Assembly: GCA_900100595.1 (NCBI GenBank)
Contig: FMUA01000014.1
Coordinates: 1-64,000, forward strand
Direction: 5' to 3'
DNA: 64,000 nucleotides
From: Ruminococcaceae bacterium P7
GTDB taxonomy: Bacteria > Bacillota > Clostridia > Oscillospirales > Acutalibacteraceae
The notes under the pieces are model-generated. The model did no database searches and was not told the origin of the DNA. It saw nothing but the letters and a program-made list of their open reading frames with translations. The position numbers and the translations under genes were made by a program. Shown piece after piece: positions 63,701 through 64,000 of the stretch; positions within the stretch are counted from its first letter, which is position 1; each line of letters starts with the position of its first letter.

Positions 63701-64000
63701 TCGGCGTACCTTCCCGTATGAACATCGGACAGGTGCTCGAGGTTCACCTCGGCTACGCCGCAAAGGCGCTCGGCTGGAAGATCATGACGCCTGTATTCGA
63801 CGGCGCGCACGAGGGCGACATCTTCGCGGCGCTCAAGGACGCGGGCTACAGCGAGGACGGCAAGACATGGCTGGTCGACGGCAGAACCGGCGAACGCTTC
63901 GACAACCCCGTCACGGTCGGCTACATGTACTACCTCAAGCTGCATCACCTCGTTGACGAAAAGATCCACGCCCGTTCCACGGGTCCCTACTCCCTTGTCA
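60766..64000 (+). CDS. rpoB: RNA polymerase beta subunit (3' end beyond window)
   Basis: ATG 60766 after AAAGGAGTGGATACGCAT. 1078 codons are present. Signatures include [11 protein letters not shown], the rifampicin region [20 protein letters not shown] then [53 protein letters not shown] and [20 protein letters not shown]. The Asp, His and Ser positions of the rifampicin pocket are the sensitive type. Nothing recognisable as rplL lies upstream; it has its own promoter. Confidence 0.97.
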   Translation, partial: MVNVKPVMLGRTERMSFGKIDEVIDMPNLIEVQKASYQWFLEEGLKEVFKDVSGITDYQDNLVLDFIDYELDVDHPNYSVIECKVRDATYSAALRVTARLLNKSTGEIKESNVFMGDFPLMTPSGTFVINGAERVIVSQLVRSPGVYYKMDHDKTGKKLFSTTVIPNRGAWLEYETDINDVFYVRIDKNRKLPVTSFIRALGVGSDAEILDLFGDDERIRATIEKDQAHNIEEGLIEVYKKLRPSEPPTVDSAQTHINNLFFDENRYDMSRVGRYKYNKKLGIANRLEGNVLAEPIANPRTGEVMALRDEKISKAKALEIENAGVSVAYVKNLDGEVVKVISNGMVDISCYVDFDAEKECGVRENVRFDVLCEILDAAENEDDLKSMLRERVAELVPNNITVEDIFATINYLNCVAKGVGNTDDIDNLGNRRIRCVGELLQNQFRIGFSRLERVVRERMTTQSQDMESLSPNSLINIRPVTAAIKEFFGSSPLSQFMDQTNPLAELTHKRRLSALGPGGLSRDRAGFEVRDVHYTHYGRMCPIETPEGPNIGLISYLASFAKINKYGFVEAPFRKIDKETGVVTDEVVYMTADVEDNYYVAQANEPLDENGRFVNSKVVGRYRDEFVEMSAKRFDYMDVSPKMVVSVATAMIPFLENDDANRALMGANMQRQAVPLLRSEAPIVGTGMEYKAGTDSGVCILAEGDGVVMSVDARNIRVQYDDGKVKDYEVIKFLRSNQGTCFNQKPIVSRGQRVRKGDVLADGPATDSGEIALGKNALIGFMTWEGYNYEDAVLLNEKIVRDDVYTSIHIEEYDTEARDTKLGPEEITNDIPNVSEDLRKYLDEDGIIQIGAEVKAGDILVGKVTPKGETELTAEERLLRAIFGEKAREVRDTSLRVPHGEQGTVVDVKVFTRADSRNELQPGVNKVVRVYLALKRKISVGDKMAGRHGNKGVVSRILPVEDMPFLPDGTPLDIVLNPLGVPSRMNIGQVLEVHLGYAAKALGWKIMTPVFDGAHEGDIFAALKDAGYSEDGKTWLVDGRTGERFDNPVTVGYMYYLKLHHLVDEKIHARSTGPYSLV

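Noticed and set aside
1..64000. tRNA or rRNA genes
   Set aside because: No cloverleaf-like or rRNA-like segments were recognised by eye in the intergenic regions; a dedicated tRNA scan was not possible here.

Overview
The window reads as chromosome of an anaerobic gut Firmicute of the Clostridia, most likely Ruminococcaceae/Oscillospirales. The reasons are dockerin-bearing secreted proteins, a cohesin-like domain and possible starch-binding modules, maltodextrin metabolism (malQ-glgP), NfnAB, L-lactate dehydrogenase, low-GC promoters with strong AGGAGG ribosome-binding sites, and frequent 17-bp-spaced sigma-A promoters in an otherwise GC-rich sequence. The species cannot be named from the sequence alone.

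Layout. 1-8.3 kb is an accessory stretch: the tail of an IS4-like transposase, a 1449-aa protein combining a zincin-like HELFH motif with a C-terminal FRG domain, a membrane-anchored extracellular protein, a remnant of a thioester-reductase domain, and a DUF4231/SLATT-like two-TM protein. 8.4-9.9 kb holds a divergent PqqD-like / radical SAM-SPASM pair. 10-12.4 kb is a secreted cohesin-like plus dockerin protein. 12.6-33.2 kb is the most distinctive part: a non-canonical type VII secretion (ESX/T7SSb-like) locus read in one direction from two promoters. It has two large candidate substrates, a TPR protein, four WXG100-type small proteins, an EssC-type ATPase split into two overlapping genes, a PP2C phosphatase, a zinc-ribbon/FHA protein, an active membrane Ser/Thr kinase, a PASTA pseudokinase and a DUF4236 protein. 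Standard EssA, EsaA/YueB genes are not recognisable; the pseudokinase-TM-extracellular protein has the layout of EssB.

33.2-60.4 kb is mostly leftward, housekeeping-like sequence with some surface proteins: a frameshifted BspA-like LRR protein followed by a 52-residue peptide gene, nadM-like/nadE, an LRR-dockerin protein, a lipoprotein, sirtuin, lepA, a C_GCAxxG_C_C protein, a PRTase-like protein, a Nudix protein, a DHHW protein, mtnN, rsmE, a CinA-C amidohydrolase, malQ-glgP, ldh, nfnAB, a sugar epimerase-like protein, DUF1292, a zinc-ribbon membrane protein, NAD(P)HX epimerase and an HPr-kinase-like P-loop protein. 60.4-64 kb carries rpoB, running off the right edge.

How the parts work together. 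In the T7SS locus the WXG100 proteins and large helical/glycine-rich proteins are probable substrates, the split EssC the motor, and the kinase/phosphatase/FHA set a phospho-signalling module controlling it (inference from gene order). Several genes touch NAD metabolism (NadM-like, NadE, sirtuin, PncC/CinA-C, NAD(P)HX epimerase, NfnAB), scattered over about 20 kb. No tRNA, rRNA or CRISPR array was recognised by eye.
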